DNA from: Nematopogon swammerdamellus | Lineage: Eukaryota > Arthropoda > Insecta > Lepidoptera > Adelidae | Direction of reading: 5' to 3' | Assembly: GCA_946902875.1 (NCBI GenBank) | Contig: OX336348.1 | Location: 14,967,741-15,031,740 of the forward strand | Length of the DNA: 64,000 nucleotides | The notes under the pieces: generated by a model | What the model was told of the DNA's origin: nothing | Databases searched by the model: none | What the model saw: only the letters and a program-made list of their open reading frames with translations | Shown here: positions 31,977 to 42,562 of the stretch, piece after piece | Position numbering within the stretch: position 1 is the stretch's first letter | Layout of the letters: each line of letters begins with the position of its first letter | Made by a program: the position numbers and the translations under genes

Positions 31977-32626
31977 TGATCAGAGGAACCCAGCGGGGCT
32001 CTCACTGCGACCTTATATCCAGTGGGGTTCGTTGTCAGCAGAAGATCCAGCAGAGAGGGTTCATGACCGTCTATATCTGGCAGCCTGGTGGGCTGGTCTA
32101 CCAGTTGAGACAGGTCATGCGTCAGGGCGAAGTCGTAGGCGGCTCTCCCCGCAAAGTCAGTTCTCCTGGAGCCTAGCCATGCCTCGTGATGGGCATTGAA
32201 GTCTCCAAGAAGAACCAAATCCGCGGTAGGGAACCGCTCTTGGACTTTGTCTGCCGCTCCACTCAGGTACTCAAATAACCGGCTGTCTCTGCATCACCAG
32301 AGTGCGACCTGTACAGACAGGCGTACACCCGCGAGACCGTTCCCAGATCCTCGTGGACCCAAAGTACTGATAGCTCGGAGTCCTCAAGGCAGCGCAGGCG
32401 ACGACAGCAAATATCTGCCCTGACAAACAAGCAAACCCCGGCTCGCGACCGGAAGGCTTCTCCCAGGGTGTAGCCGGGGTAGTGCAGGTCGATATATTTG
32501 TGATTCCGTCAGGAAAAGCAAGGCCGGCTTCTTCGTCTCCAGGTGGTGATGGACGGCATTCAAATTGGTATGCAACCCCCGCACGTTGGTCGAGTCAACG
32601 CTAAATAGTGGTGTAAGGGTGTGCAC
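31880..32626 (-). pseudogene. AP-type endonuclease of the Jockey-group LINE (frameshifted)
   Basis: Blocks: STNVRGLHTNLNAVHHHLET and FLTESQ (catalytic Asn and Glu) at 32626-32490; VYACLYRSHSGDAETAGYL near 32300 in another frame; then VLLGDFNAHHEAWLG at 32218 and GSSDHCLVWSTVPF near 31980 (catalytic Asp/Asn and His). All the signature residues are present, but two frameshifts separate the blocks. The start of the protein is not evident because the 5' edge is ill-defined. Confidence 0.75.
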
Positions 32627-32660
32627 CGCTGATTGAACCTTTTTTTCCTTTTTTGCGCTG

Positions 32661-33180
32661 CCATGATTTTTGTAAGAGAGAGGGAAAGAGCATGAAAGGG
32701 TGGCTGTGGTGATTCACGGGCAAAGCGTGGACCCTAGCTTCATCGCTTACTACTCAGGTTAGTGTTGCGCCGACACGGAAGACGGAAAGGCCCCCGGTCC
32801 CCCCCGGAAGTGGCCGCCGGAACCCCTACTCCGGTCACCAACCGGCACGACGGACCACTCCGGGATTATGCGCCGGTTGACCGGGGCAGCCTCTCGCGTT
32901 GGTTAGACGCGATTGGGCTCCTGTACTACCCGGCGGGCGGCCAGCGGAATAACCGTTTAACCGGGTCTCCCTGTCAACCGTGTCGATGCGTCACCTCTGA
33001 ACAGCGAATCCGCGTCGGGATCACTGGCCTACTCCTCACCACAGCCAACCCCACCTGCTACTGGGTCCCCGGGAAGTACACCGGAACACAGCGAACTGTT
33101 ATGCCGGTGTAATTGTTTCTCCCGGGGTGTGGTGGCGAACCCAGCCGATCCGAAGATCTCCCACACGCTGATTGCTGTTC
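32661..33180 (-). other. GC-rich possible 5' region of the Jockey-group LINE
   Basis: Upstream of the endonuclease. GC-rich, with no frame that I can recognise as a LINE ORF1. It could be 5' UTR of the LINE or an unrelated older repeat. Confidence 0.3.
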
Positions 33181-34029
33181 ATTTGGCACCACCCAGGAGG
33201 CACGTGTGACTTTTATATCGGATTTCTATTATTAATAATTTTAATTTTAATAGGATTCATTTATTATGTTTCATATTATTTTATTTTCTAAATAGAAAAA
33301 TTTTAAAATGTGTGAATGTTAGTTTGTGACTTGTAAATGTTATACAAATAAATATTCTATTCTATTCTATTCTATCTTCAATGGTTACGTTAGGCGGCGC
33401 GGCGTAGGTACCTGCTTGGACGACGACGTCGAACTACACTCTGACGATATGTCGCGATCACTACGTAGTAGGTACATTGAGCCACGTCGAAAACAGCAAT
33501 TTACTTTACTTCGCGGTCGTGAACTGACACATTCGTCGCGGTAGTGAACTGAACTGAACTTATTTATTATTAGGCGTTCTGTTTCATAGAACGTAGACAT
33601 GTACTCTTATTTCCTATGAAATAAGACTCACTATAGGTCCCCAAAGGCAAACCAACCACATAAATTGATTCCATTTTTGCAATATACCGTTTGTTTTTAT
33701 TATAAATGCCAAAAAGAACCACATAAATTGGTTCCACTTTGCGATATACAGTTTGTTTTTATTATATAATGCCAAAAAGAACCAGATATCTTGGCTTTGT
33801 TTTGATAAATACTTTTAGCGTACTTCATTAAAAACAAAAAAGTCCATCTCGCTTGGATCTTTCACGCAAAAAAAAAAATCTGACCAGTTAGCTAGTACCA
33901 AGTAGCATAATTCTTTTCTGCTGTTGCGATATACCTCAATTGGGCGGACGAATGTGTAGAAACCTATTAGTATATACCAAGTAGCCTGCCTGGGTCTTTT
34001 CTGCAAAAAATAGAGGGTTGATTAGCTCT
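33181..34029. other. Non-coding DNA with a LINE 3' tail and short tandem repeat
   Basis: A plus-strand LINE-type tail, AAATAAATA followed by (TTCTA)n, ends near 33375. Near 33645-33790 a ~64-bp unit containing GCCAAAAAGAACCA is repeated about twice. No gene. Confidence 0.45.
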
Positions 34030-34660
34030 CGATTGGTATATTTAACTCATTTTTAACCAATTTGTGGGTTGGTGCCTTTTGGCATTTATATGGTAAATTT
34101 TCTGAAGAAGTTGTGATACAAAATAGGTATTTTCAAATTTCTGCCTATTCGAAATCGAAATTTTCCTAGATAATGTTGTATGTATACTCTTATTAATATA
34201 TAATATCATATTCCGAAGGAATTTCGGACGGAGCAATTTTTCACAGCGAATTATTGCCGAAAATCTGTAAAGGTGTGATCGATATGGAAAATTTCCTAGA
34301 TAATTGTCAAAAGCGATATATTTAAATAAATTAAGACATATAAAAAAATTAAAATTGACAGAGCAATTTTTCTGAAGAAGTTGTGATACAAAATAGATAT
34401 TTTCAAATTTCTGCCTATTCGAAATCGAAATTTTCCTAGATAATGTTAATATATACTCTTATTAATATATAATATCATATACCGAAGGAATTTCGGACGG
34501 AGCAATTTTTCATCAGCAGTTATAAGCGATTTTCATTTTTAGGCATTCATTCATTTTAATACCTAACTTCCAAACATCAAAAATCCTAGATAATTTGTCA
34601 AACGTATATTTTAAACACTACTCTATCACACTGCAAAGTTTCAGCGACAGAGGAATTAGT
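34030..34660 (-). repeat. Right ~630-bp terminal inverted repeat of the 12.9-kb segment
   Basis: The inverted counterpart of 21735-22430, ending TTCAGCGACAGAGGAATTA at about 34642-34660. It has the same sub-repeat structure. Sequence order confirms inversion rather than direct duplication. Confidence 0.8.
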
Positions 34661-34714
34661 CCGAAGAGCCCATACAAGGAATTTCCTCGTTTCCTGGACT
34701 ATTAACCGCAACTA

Positions 34715-35128
34715 CAGGGCTAAAAAGTTTTGCTTGCGCACAGCATTTCGTTGGATTCGCGCCCTCACTGCCTTGATGACCGCCGGTGTCCTAACCGTAA
34801 GAGGGTGGCTTTTCCTCTTGGGATGTTCGAAGCTCGAACCTTCACTGAATCGTTTGATTGTACATTAAACAAACCTCAGTGTTATTATAATTTTTTTTAG
34901 AAGTTTGAAAATCTCAGTTGGCGCGGAACCGCAGCGGTGCAACGCAATAACTGCGATTATGTCTTCCTTTTGCGTCCACTCCATGTTTTAAAATGGAGTA
35001 ATATAATTTTCTTTTTCATTTTTAAAAATGCAAAACGTTCCTCATTCAAAATCAATCAAAACATTTCTGGCCAGTATTCGAAATTTGAAAATAATAAGGT
35101 TGTGACAGAACTTATGACCCGACTGCGT
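34715..35128 (-). pseudogene. mariner transposase N-terminal part, with 5' TIR
   Basis: The minus-strand frame starts MEWTQKEDIIAVIALHRCG near 34985, then EIFKLLKKI, RTPAVIKAVRARIQRN and VRKQNFLAL up to about 34730. This is the paired-like DNA-binding part of a mariner transposase. One stop (near 34865) and another near 34730 are present. The TIR at 35104-35123 is the exact complement of that at 20818-20837. The remainder of the protein lies 13 kb away at 20.8-21.7 kb on the same strand. Confidence 0.75.
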
Positions 35129-35142
35129 ATATAAAAGTTAAC

Positions 35143-35335
35143 TCCCTGCCCGTATATTTCCTCCCAAGTACAGCCTGGGATTTTTCAAAAGGGGATTGAA
35201 AAGGCGCCTGTCAGGCCGGCATGGCATTCGCAATCCCGGTGCATCACAGAATGTCCATGGGCATCGTTAGACATCTACTTGTAGGTGAAACGATGCCATA
35301 TGTCGCGCTACCCATAAAAAAAACTGTTAATGTGT
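35143..35335 (+). pseudogene. 3' fragment of the Jockey-group LINE
   Basis: Translates to FPPKYSLGFFKRGLKRRLSG then RHGIRNP in one frame, matching the C-terminus of the copy at 26.1-26.3 kb (FPPKYSLGSLKRGVNGHLSG). It ends in a short A-tract near 35323. It lies immediately outside the mariner TIR. Confidence 0.7.
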
Positions 35336-35559
35336 TATTGCGACCAAGAGCATCATTTTTAATACAAAGCCTTGTTGTTTGTTTCTGTCGTGTGTCAGAG
35401 ATGGCGTTGTAATAAAAAATGCTGTTCCATGCTTAATGTATCTGAAATATTTTTTTGATTTTTCCCATATTTTAATATGTTATTCGGGGCGGAGATAAAT
35501 CTAACAAATCAAAGAACGTAAAAATCTGTTCAGCCGTTCTTGCGTTGTAAATGTTGTAA

Positions 35560-36060
35560 CTAACACGACTTTCTTGCCGACAGGGTGTTCGGTACATGGA
35601 CCGACAAAATTTTGGTAAGTGGGGTCATTTGCAAGGTTTTGACCTATGACACCTTTTGTCTTATGTCACGTGGTATCAAGAAACTATTTTTTTTTCTTTA
35701 GTTTTGAAAATTACCAAAATCTCAGCTTTAACCCCTTGTAACTTTTTTGTTTATGATTATATCTGCACGAAATATATTTGGTTTTACGATGTATCCTTGT
35801 TCTAGCAAAAATATCATTTGATGAAGTTAATACCATGAAAAGGACTTATTACCTCCCAAAGTCCCAAAGACGAGTAAAAATATGACAGAATCTTAATTTC
35901 TTAATTCATTTTATATAAAAGTGACAGCAATTGAGAGCTTCATTTTCATTTAAAAAGTTTGCTAGTTTACGCCCTTTCCAACGGTATACCACATGCTATA
36001 CAAATCTTTCACTATGTGGCCAAAATTAGGGACAGAGACCAGAACAGAACGACAATAACT
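35560..36060 (+). repeat. Dispersed non-coding repeat (copy 1)
   Basis: Contains ATGTCACGTGGTATCAAGAA, TTAACCCCTTGTAACTTTTT and CCTTTCCAACGGTATACCAC. A second, inverted copy lies at 61386-61750. It has no coding. It forms the left-hand neighbourhood of the errantivirus-type element. Confidence 0.65.
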
Positions 36061-36345
36061 TTGTAACAGGGCCACCTTATCGATGGTCACTTCACTTATT
36101 GAGAGCGTTCTCAGGAGCATTTTCAAATTTAGAACATGTAACGGTCGGGCGGGTACTGCTCAATTTCAATTCCAACTACTACTGCTTCCATTGTTAATGC
36201 TTTTAGGATCAACGCGGTTTTTAGTTTTGAATGTAGTATTGAAGTCCATAAAAAATCCAAAACATTGGTATAATTATTTTTGCCGTACAACCAAAAATGA
36301 GCTAGTAGCAATCAAATGAATCCGCCGATCCTCGACTAGGCTCGC

Positions 36346-36349
36346 CGTG
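36346..36349. repeat. Target-site duplication CGTG, left copy
   Basis: CGTG directly before the left LTR, repeated at 48237-48240 directly after the right LTR. A 4-bp duplication is normal for Ty3/Gypsy integrases. Confidence 0.85.
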
Positions 36350-36667
36350 AGTTACAGTTTGAAGTCCTGTGAAGTTTAAAAAAAATACTTTTATTTATTT
36401 ATTTATTACAATTACAAGTATTACAGGATTACATACGTAGCCTGCACGAACAATATAGACAGCCACCCTTACGGCAAGTTGAGTAAAGAATGTTCTAAGA
36501 GATTGGGTGCGTCCTGTTTAAATAGTGCTAGTCACTTTGTTTACAAATCAATAAAGGAAGTCTCCCACACATTAAGATACAAAGGGGTTGCATTCACTAG
36601 AATGCACTCTAAACTTATCTAAACGATGTGAACGCGTCTGCTTAATAGTTACATAGACTATCTAACT
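36350..36667 (-). repeat. 3' LTR (318 bp)
   Basis: Matches 47919-48236 over 318 bp with three visible differences (CCTGTG versus CCGGTG near 36368; GTCACTT versus GTACCTT near 36533). It contains AATAAA-type A/T stretches on the plus strand only. Immediately upstream (minus strand) is the purine tract AGGGAAGGGG. Confidence 0.92.
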
Positions 36668-37162
36668 CCCCTTCCCTGGAACTGAAAACAACACTCGAGG
36701 GGTTGTTGAAAGCTGTATCTCTTCTTCTGCTGGTTCCGTCGGGGCCATCTTCTTCTTCGCCTTCCATCTCTTGTAAGCGGTGTAGCATCCCACAGCAGTG
36801 GCCAGTAGAATGATGGTGATTATGGTGTTAGACCAAAATGGTTCGTGTCGGAGGGGTGCTACGTCGAATGCTCTCAGTTGACTCAGCTGTAGTTGTAGCT
36901 GGGCGTCATCCTCGAAGTGTAGTAAGGGTTGGAGGGTCTCTTCTAAGGTAATTTCGTGGTATTCCGGTGCCTGATATGACTCGATTGTAGAACTGGATGA
37001 TATCAGTATTTTGCCGTTAATGTTGATTTTGCAGTTATTACTTTTCAGAAGTACGGTGTCTTTCAGTAGGTGGACTTGATGTTGTGCGTCGCAGTAGCTT
37101 TCTAATTTCGCTGGGGTTTTGCTGTAGATCAATTGCAAATTTGGTGATATTATATTGATGTA
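36662..37162 (-). pseudogene. env, C-terminal block with membrane anchor
   Basis: The last third of the envelope protein. Toward its end comes a leucine-rich region (HFEDDAQLQLQLSQL), then WSNTIITIILLATAVGCYTA, a clear transmembrane segment, then a short basic and charged cytoplasmic tail and a stop. In errantiviruses env derives from baculovirus F-like fusion proteins and allows virus-like entry. This block is cut off from the rest by a Helitron inserted at 37163. The break is clean: outside the inserts the three env blocks are in one frame. Confidence 0.8.
36668..36678 (-). promoter_or_regulatory. Polypurine tract
   Basis: AGGGAAGGGG on the minus strand, abutting the 3' LTR. This is the expected site for plus-strand DNA priming. 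It overlaps the end of the env frame. Confidence 0.8.
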
Positions 37163-37189
37163 CTAGCTTTTGCCCGCGGCTTCGCTCGC

Positions 37190-38775
37190 GTGAAATTTGT
37201 ATTTCAAAGGAAGAAAGTAAGTAACTAAGGGCAAGCTGGGTTCAGGTAAACGATAAACCGTCTCGAAGAAAGTGAGTAACTTTTTGAGGCCGAAGGCGGA
37301 GTTGCGTTCAGGAAGACGATAAACCTTCTCGAAGACAGTAAGTAACTATGGGCGAGGCCGAAGGCCGAGCTGCGTTCAGGAAGAGGACAAACCATCTATA
37401 AGAAAGTAAGTAACAAAGGGCGAGGCCGAAGGCCGAGCTGCGTTCAGGAAGAGGATAACTTTTTCGAAGAAAGTAAGTAACTATGGGCGAGGCCGAAGGC
37501 CGAGCTTCGTTCAGGATGAGGGTAAACTTTTCGAAGAAAGTAAGTAACGGAGGGCGAGGCCGAAGGCCAAGCTGCGTTCAGGAAAACTGAACCTTCTCGA
37601 AGACAGTAAGTGACTATGGGCGAGGCCGAAGGCCGAGCTGCGTTCAGGAAGAGGATAACATTTTCTAAGAAAGTAAGTAACAGAGGGCGAGGCCGAAGGC
37701 CGAGCTGCCTTCAGGAAGACGATAAACCTTTTCGAAGACAGTAAGTAACTATGGGCGAGGCCGAAGGCAGAGCTGCGTTCAGGAAGAGGATAAACCATCT
37801 TTAAGAAGTAAGTAACAAAGGGCGAGGCCGAAGGCCGAGCTGCGTTCAGGAACAGGATAACCTTTTCGAAGAATGTAAGTAACCAAGGGCGAGTCCGAAG
37901 GCCGAGCTGCGTTCAAGAAGACCATAAATCTTCTCGAAGAAAGTAACTTCTTTGTTACTTACTTTCTTCGAAAAGGTTTATCCTCTTCCTGAACACATCT
38001 CGGCCTTCGGCCTTGCCCATAGTTACTTACTGTCTTCGAGAATTTATCGTCTTCCTGAACGCAGCTCGGCCTTCGGCCTCGCCTATAGTTACTTACTGTC
38101 TTCGAAAAGGTTTATCGTCTTCCTGAACGAAGCTCGGCCTTCGGCCTCGCCCTCTGTTACTTACTTTCTTCGAACAGGTCATCATCTTCCTGAACGCAGC
38201 TCGGCCTTCGGCCTCGCCCATATTTACTTACTGTCTTCGAGAAGGTTTATCGTTTTCCTGAACGCAGCTCGGCCTTCGGCCTCGCCCTCTGTTACTTACT
38301 TTCTTCGAAAAGTTTACCCGCATGCTGAATGCAGCTCGGCCTTCGGCCTCGCCCTCTGTTACTTACTTTCTTCGAAAAGGTTATCCTCTTCCTGAACGCA
38401 GCTCGGCCTTCGGCCTCGTCCATAGTTACTTACTGTCTTCGAGAAGGTTTATCGTTTTCCTGAACGCAGCTCCGCCATCAGCCTCGCCCTCTGTTACTTA
38501 CTTTCTTCGAAAAGTTTACCCTCATCCTAAACGCAGCTCGGCCTTCGGCCTCGCCCATAATTACTTACTTTCTTCGAAAAGGTTATCCTCTTCCTGAACG
38601 CAGCTCGGCCTTCGGCCTCGCCCATAGTTACTTACTGTCTTCGAGAAGGTTTATCGTCTTCCTGAACGCAACTTCGCCTTCGGCCTCAAAAAGTTACTCA
38701 CTTTCTTCGAGATGGTTTATCGTTTACCTGAACCCAGCTCGCCCTTAGTTACTTACTTTCTTCCTTTGAAATACG
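37190..38775. repeat. 68-bp satellite, head-to-head inverted arrays
   Basis: Minus-oriented units from 37190 to about 37945, then plus-oriented units to 38775, meeting at a short centre near 37947. Each outer edge carries the sequence ACGAATTTCACGCGAGCGAA of the Helitron 3' end or its complement, so the whole 1.6 kb is a large imperfect palindrome. It gives long SSAFGLA-type repeated translations that are not genes. Confidence 0.9.
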
Positions 38776-38857
38776 AATTTCACGCGAGCGAAGCCGCGGG
38801 CAATTTTTTATCTTTACTTATGTCCTCTAGAGGGCGCCATATCCTATAGCCTATAGA

Positions 38858-38905
38858 CGTTGGATGCGTCTTGACGACCAGCGTACGGTCAAGACGCATC
38901 CAACG
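38858..38905. repeat. Perfect 18-bp hairpin
   Basis: CGTTGGATGCGTCTTGAC at 38858-38875 and its exact complement at 38888-38905, loop of 12 bases. It lies within the Helitron between the satellite and the GC block. Confidence 0.85.
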
Positions 38906-39708
38906 ATACCTCATTTGTCAAATTATGATAAGTAGTTTCGAAGTTATTATGAGGGAACAATTGAACATACATACATACATACATACCGGTCAAAAACATA
39001 ACTCTCCTTTTCGCTTCGCCGTAATCGGGTAAAAATAAGAATCTCTTCGCTAATATACCGCGCATACTACACTACGTACAATATAATAAACATACGATCA
39101 ATTAACTTAAATCAAATAGGAACTTCAGTTAAATAAATATCCGCTAACATCGACTCGCAATAACACTTTTACATAGGTTTGCACCTAAAATTAATCAAAT
39201 AGATACCTAACGAATTTTACCTACATAATATTATGAATCGAATTAAAATATAAGAAACTCTGCCGAGACAATGCATACACACACACACCGCGCTCCGCCA
39301 GACCGCACCCCGCGCCGCGTCCCGCGCCTTCGCCGCCGCCGGGCTGCCAGTCTCCGCGAGACGCGCTACTAACCCCCGCCGCGCCGCGCCGCCCATTATT
39401 TCGGCGCTTGGAACAATTCGATTTGTATGGGAGCCACATCTTAGCGTAGCCGGAAGTGAATTTTAGTAAGCCTATCCTGTGTCCCGTATAGTAAAATGGG
39501 CTTGTACTAAGTTTCATCAAATTCGGATTATGGCTTTAAGAGTTATGGAGGAACATACATACATACATACATACATACATACAGAAAAGATTTCTAAAAA
39601 TCGTCAATTTAGCATTAGTATCATACATAGAGGCTACAAACTCAATATTTCCTAAAACAAAGTAACTTACTCCATGATCATCCCTTACAGATTTATTATT
39701 AGTATTGA

Positions 39709-39978
39709 TTCCGTCGGACAATCGACTTTCACTATCTTGCAGCTTGTCGTAGGTTTGTATAGGAGGATTTCTTGATCGCAGTCGCTGAGCTTATTGAGTC
39801 CCTGCGCGCAGACTTGGAAGTCTTCGTACTGGGTGCACTCTTGAGCCTCGTAAAGCCGTTCGCCACTGCGTAGTACTTGTCTAGCTTTGGATAAAGGATA
39901 GGTGCAGAAGGAAGAGTTCTTTAATATGACGGGGATTATCGATAAGTATTCATAATTTTCGCTCCTAATTAACGGTAA
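39709..39978 (-). pseudogene. env, middle block
   Basis: A 270-bp block of env between the two Helitrons. On the minus strand it reads through SENYEYLSIIPVI, NSSFCTYPLSKARQV, ECTQYEDFQVCAQGL and CKIVKVDCPTE: cysteine-rich ectodomain sequence as expected for an F-like fusion protein. It is open throughout. It has no start or stop of its own, and would easily be missed because it is too short and lacks an ATG. Confidence 0.8.
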
Positions 39979-40547
39979 TCCTTACCTATAATAAAATCCA
40001 ACGTCTGCTTTCTGTCTGAATGTCTGAATGTCTGAGTGTCTGAGTGTCTGAGTGTCTGTCTGTCCGCTTATAACTCGAGAACCACTGAACTGATTTAAAT
40101 AAAACAAAATTCTGCGGATAGCTTGATTCTTCCCATCAACTATAGGCTACTTACTATCACGCTAAATGGCTTATGAGGTTAGCAGTGAAGTGAAATATGA
40201 GAGCACTTGGCAATATTTGTATGTAACGGACACGGAATCATTCACCCGAGTAAGAACCGATGACATTACAATATCCTGAAGGGGGGGGAGGGGGAGGGGG
40301 GGATAAGTAGAGGCATATAGGGAGGGGGGTGAGGGAGGGGCGGGAGGGGAGGTGGAGGTAGAGCGATGGAATCCCCCTTATCCTTATCCTTTCCTTTCTT
40401 CCTTACCTCTAATAAAATCCAACGTTTGCTTTCTGTCTGTCTGTATGTATGTCTGTCTGTTTACCATCTTTGGGGTTCCCATATTTACTCGAAGTATCGA
40501 TGATGGCGAGACTCAACGGAAGGGAGGGAGAGGCAGGGAGATGGAGG

Positions 40548-40797
40548 GAGAAGAAGAGGGAGAGGGAGAGGGAGAGGGAGAGGGAGAGGGAGAGGGAGAG
40601 GGAGAGGGAGAGGGAGAGGGAGAGGGAGAGGGAGAGGGAGAGGGAGAGGGAGAGGGAGAGGGAGAGGGAGAGGGAGAGGGAGAGGGAGAGGGAGAGGGAG
40701 AGGGAGAGGGAGAGGGAGAGGGAGAGGGAGAGGGAGAGGGAGAGGGAGAGGGAGAGGGAGAGGGAGAGGGAGAGGGAGAGGGAGAGGGAGAGGGAGA
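40548..40797. repeat. (GAGAGG)n hexanucleotide microsatellite
   Basis: About 40 perfect GAGAGG units inside the Helitron. Its translations (GE, RE and SL dipeptide repeats) account for several long spurious frames. The inverted copy is at 53396-53590 with fewer units. Confidence 0.95.
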
Positions 40798-41169
40798 TTA
40801 AAATAGGGAATGATTTCAAAATTAGATTTTAGGAGTTTATAAAATTTTGTACAGAGATGAATTGCATCCTGAGGAAGGACATAGTCTCAAAAAACAACTC
40901 TTAAGGGGGTGAAATAGGAGATGCGAAAGTTTGTATGGGAGTATCGGTTTCATAAAGGTAGGAACTTGAAACTCATAAGTATAGCTATTCATCATATATA
41001 AAATAACGAAGTGGTCCAGGATTGTTGGATTTTCACATAAAAGGGGAGGAAACGGAGTGTTAAAGATTGTATGGGAATATCGTTTTTTTTAAAAGGAAAA
41101 TCATAATTATAGCTACTCAAAACAAATAAATGGGGGGGGGGGGGGGGGGAGAGGGGATGGGTGTGACGG

Positions 41170-42515
41170 TGGCCTCGCCCTTAGTTACTAACTTTCTTCG
41201 TGGAGGTTTATTGTATTCCAGAATGCAGCTTAGCCTGAAGCCTCGCCGTTAGTTACTTACTTTATTTAAGAAGTTTTATCGTTTATCTACACGCCATTAC
41301 TTTCATCGAGAAATCGAGAAGGTTTATCATCTTCCAGAATACAGCTCGGCCTTCGGCCTCGCCCATAGTTACTTACTTACATCAAGAAGGTTAATCCTCT
41401 TCCTTAACGCAGCTCGGCCTTCGGCCTGACGCATGGTTTATCCTCTTCCTAAACGGAGCTCGGCCTTCGGCCTCGCTCTCAGTTACTTACTTTCTTCGAA
41501 AAGGTTTATAGTCTTCCTAAAGGCAGCTCGGCCTTCGGCCTCGCTCTTTGTTACTTACTTTCATCGAAAAAGTTTATCCTCTTCCTGAACGCAGCTCGGC
41601 CTTCGGCCTCGCCCTTAATTACTTTCTTTCTTAGAGATGGTTTATCGTCTTCCTGAACACAGCTCGGCGTTCGGCCTCGCCCTCAGTTACTTACTTTCTT
41701 CGAGAAGGTTTATGGTCTTCCTGAACGCAGCTCGGCCTTGGGCCTCGCCCTCAGTTACTTACTTTCTTCGAGAAGGTTTATCCTCTTCCTGAACGCAGCT
41801 CGGCCTTCGGCTTCGCCCATAGTTACTTACTGTCTTCGAGAATGTTTATCGTCTTCCTGAACGCAGCTCGGCCTTCGGTCTCGCCATCAGTTGCGTAATT
41901 TCTTCGAGAATATTTATCCTCTTCCTGAACGCAGCTCGGCCTTCGGCTTCGCCCATAGTTACTTACTGTCTTCGAGAATGTTTATCGTCTTCCTGAACGC
42001 AGCTCGGCCTTCGGTCTCGCCATCAGTTGCGTAATTTCTTCGAGAATATTTATGGTCTTCCTGAATGTAGCTCGGCCTTCGGCCTCGCCCTTAATTACTT
42101 ACTTTCTTCGGGAAGGTTTATAGTTTTCCTGAACGCAGCTCGGCCTTCGGCCTCGCCCTTAATTACTTACTTTCTTAAATAAGGTTTATCGTCTTCCTGA
42201 ACGCAGCTCGGCCTTCGGCCTCGCCCTTAGTTACTTACTTTCTTCGAGAAGGTTTATAGTCTTCCTGAACGCAGCTCGGCCTTCGGTCTCGCCCTTAATT
42301 ACTTACTTTCTTCGAGAAGGTTTATAGTCTTCCTAAACGCAGCTCGGCCTTCGGCCTCGCCCTTAGTTCCTTACTTTCTTCGAGAAGGTTTATAGTCTTA
42401 CTGAACGCAGCTCGGCCTTCCGCCTCGCCCTTAATTACTTACTTTCTTCGAGAAGGTTTATAGTCTTCCTGAACGCAGCTCGGCCTTGGGCCTCGCCCTC
42501 AGTTACTTAATGTCT
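41170..42515 (+). repeat. 68-bp satellite array inside Helitron copy 1
   Basis: About 19 units of the satellite, more diverged at the left edge (41170-41460) and homogeneous further right. It ends against the Helitron 3' terminal sequence at about 42515. The left-edge variants are shared with the inverted copy at 51.8-53.0 kb. Confidence 0.92.
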
Positions 42516-42562
42516 TCTTTGAAATACGAATTTTACGCGAGCGGAGCCGCGGGCTCAGCTAG

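Larger units (their letters stand above)
26026..32660 (-). mobile_element. Jockey-group LINE, split by a 3.6-kb insertion
   Basis: The 5' part (32660-30876: endonuclease and start of RT) and 3' part (27248-26026: rest of RT, C-terminus, poly-A tail as T-runs at 26027-26048) join at a single codon boundary. The 3-bp sequence CAA (TTG on the minus strand) is present at both edges (27246-27248 and 30876-30878). Without the intervening 3.6 kb the RT frame is continuous. The 3' end carries frameshifts near 26318. 32661-33180 upstream may be its 5' region. Confidence 0.85.
37163..39708 (-). mobile_element. Helitron carrying inverted satellite arrays, inserted in env
   Basis: Minus-strand 5' end TCAATACTAATAATAAATC at 39708, 3' end GCGGGCAAAAGCTAG at 37163. 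Host bases are A before and T after, with no target duplication, as Helitrons do. The insertion point is confirmed because env reads on in frame across the junction. Contents: inverted 68-bp satellite arrays (37.2-38.77 kb), an 18-bp hairpin, ACATACATAC runs near 38965 and 39555, and a GC-rich block at 39285-39415. There is no Rep/helicase gene, so it is non-autonomous. Confidence 0.85.
39979..42562 (+). mobile_element. Satellite-carrying Helitron, inserted in env (copy 1)
   Basis: Plus-strand 5' end TCCTTACCTATAATAAAA, 3' end GAGCCGCGGGCTCAGCTAG. GAGCC/GGCTC forms the 3' hairpin just before CTAG. Host A at 39978 and T at 42563, no duplication, and env is in frame across the excision point. 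It contains the (GAGAGG)n tract (40555-40797), a G-run near 41131-41149, and 68-bp satellite (41170-42510). A second Helitron-like 5' start at about 40399 suggests an internal duplication or nesting. A near-copy lies inverted at 51788-54161. Confidence 0.88.

Noticed and set aside
37511..38597. Proteins with SSAFGLA-type repeats
   Set aside because: Translations of the 68-bp satellite.
37153..39709. 7-bp target duplication TATTGAT around the first env insertion
   Set aside because: An A^T Helitron insertion explains the ends better: it gives TC/CTAG termini and restores the env frame, which the 7-bp duplication model does not.
40352..40832. GE-, RE- and SL-repeat proteins
   Set aside because: Translations of the (GAGAGG)n microsatellite; the same applies to the complement at 53371-53763.
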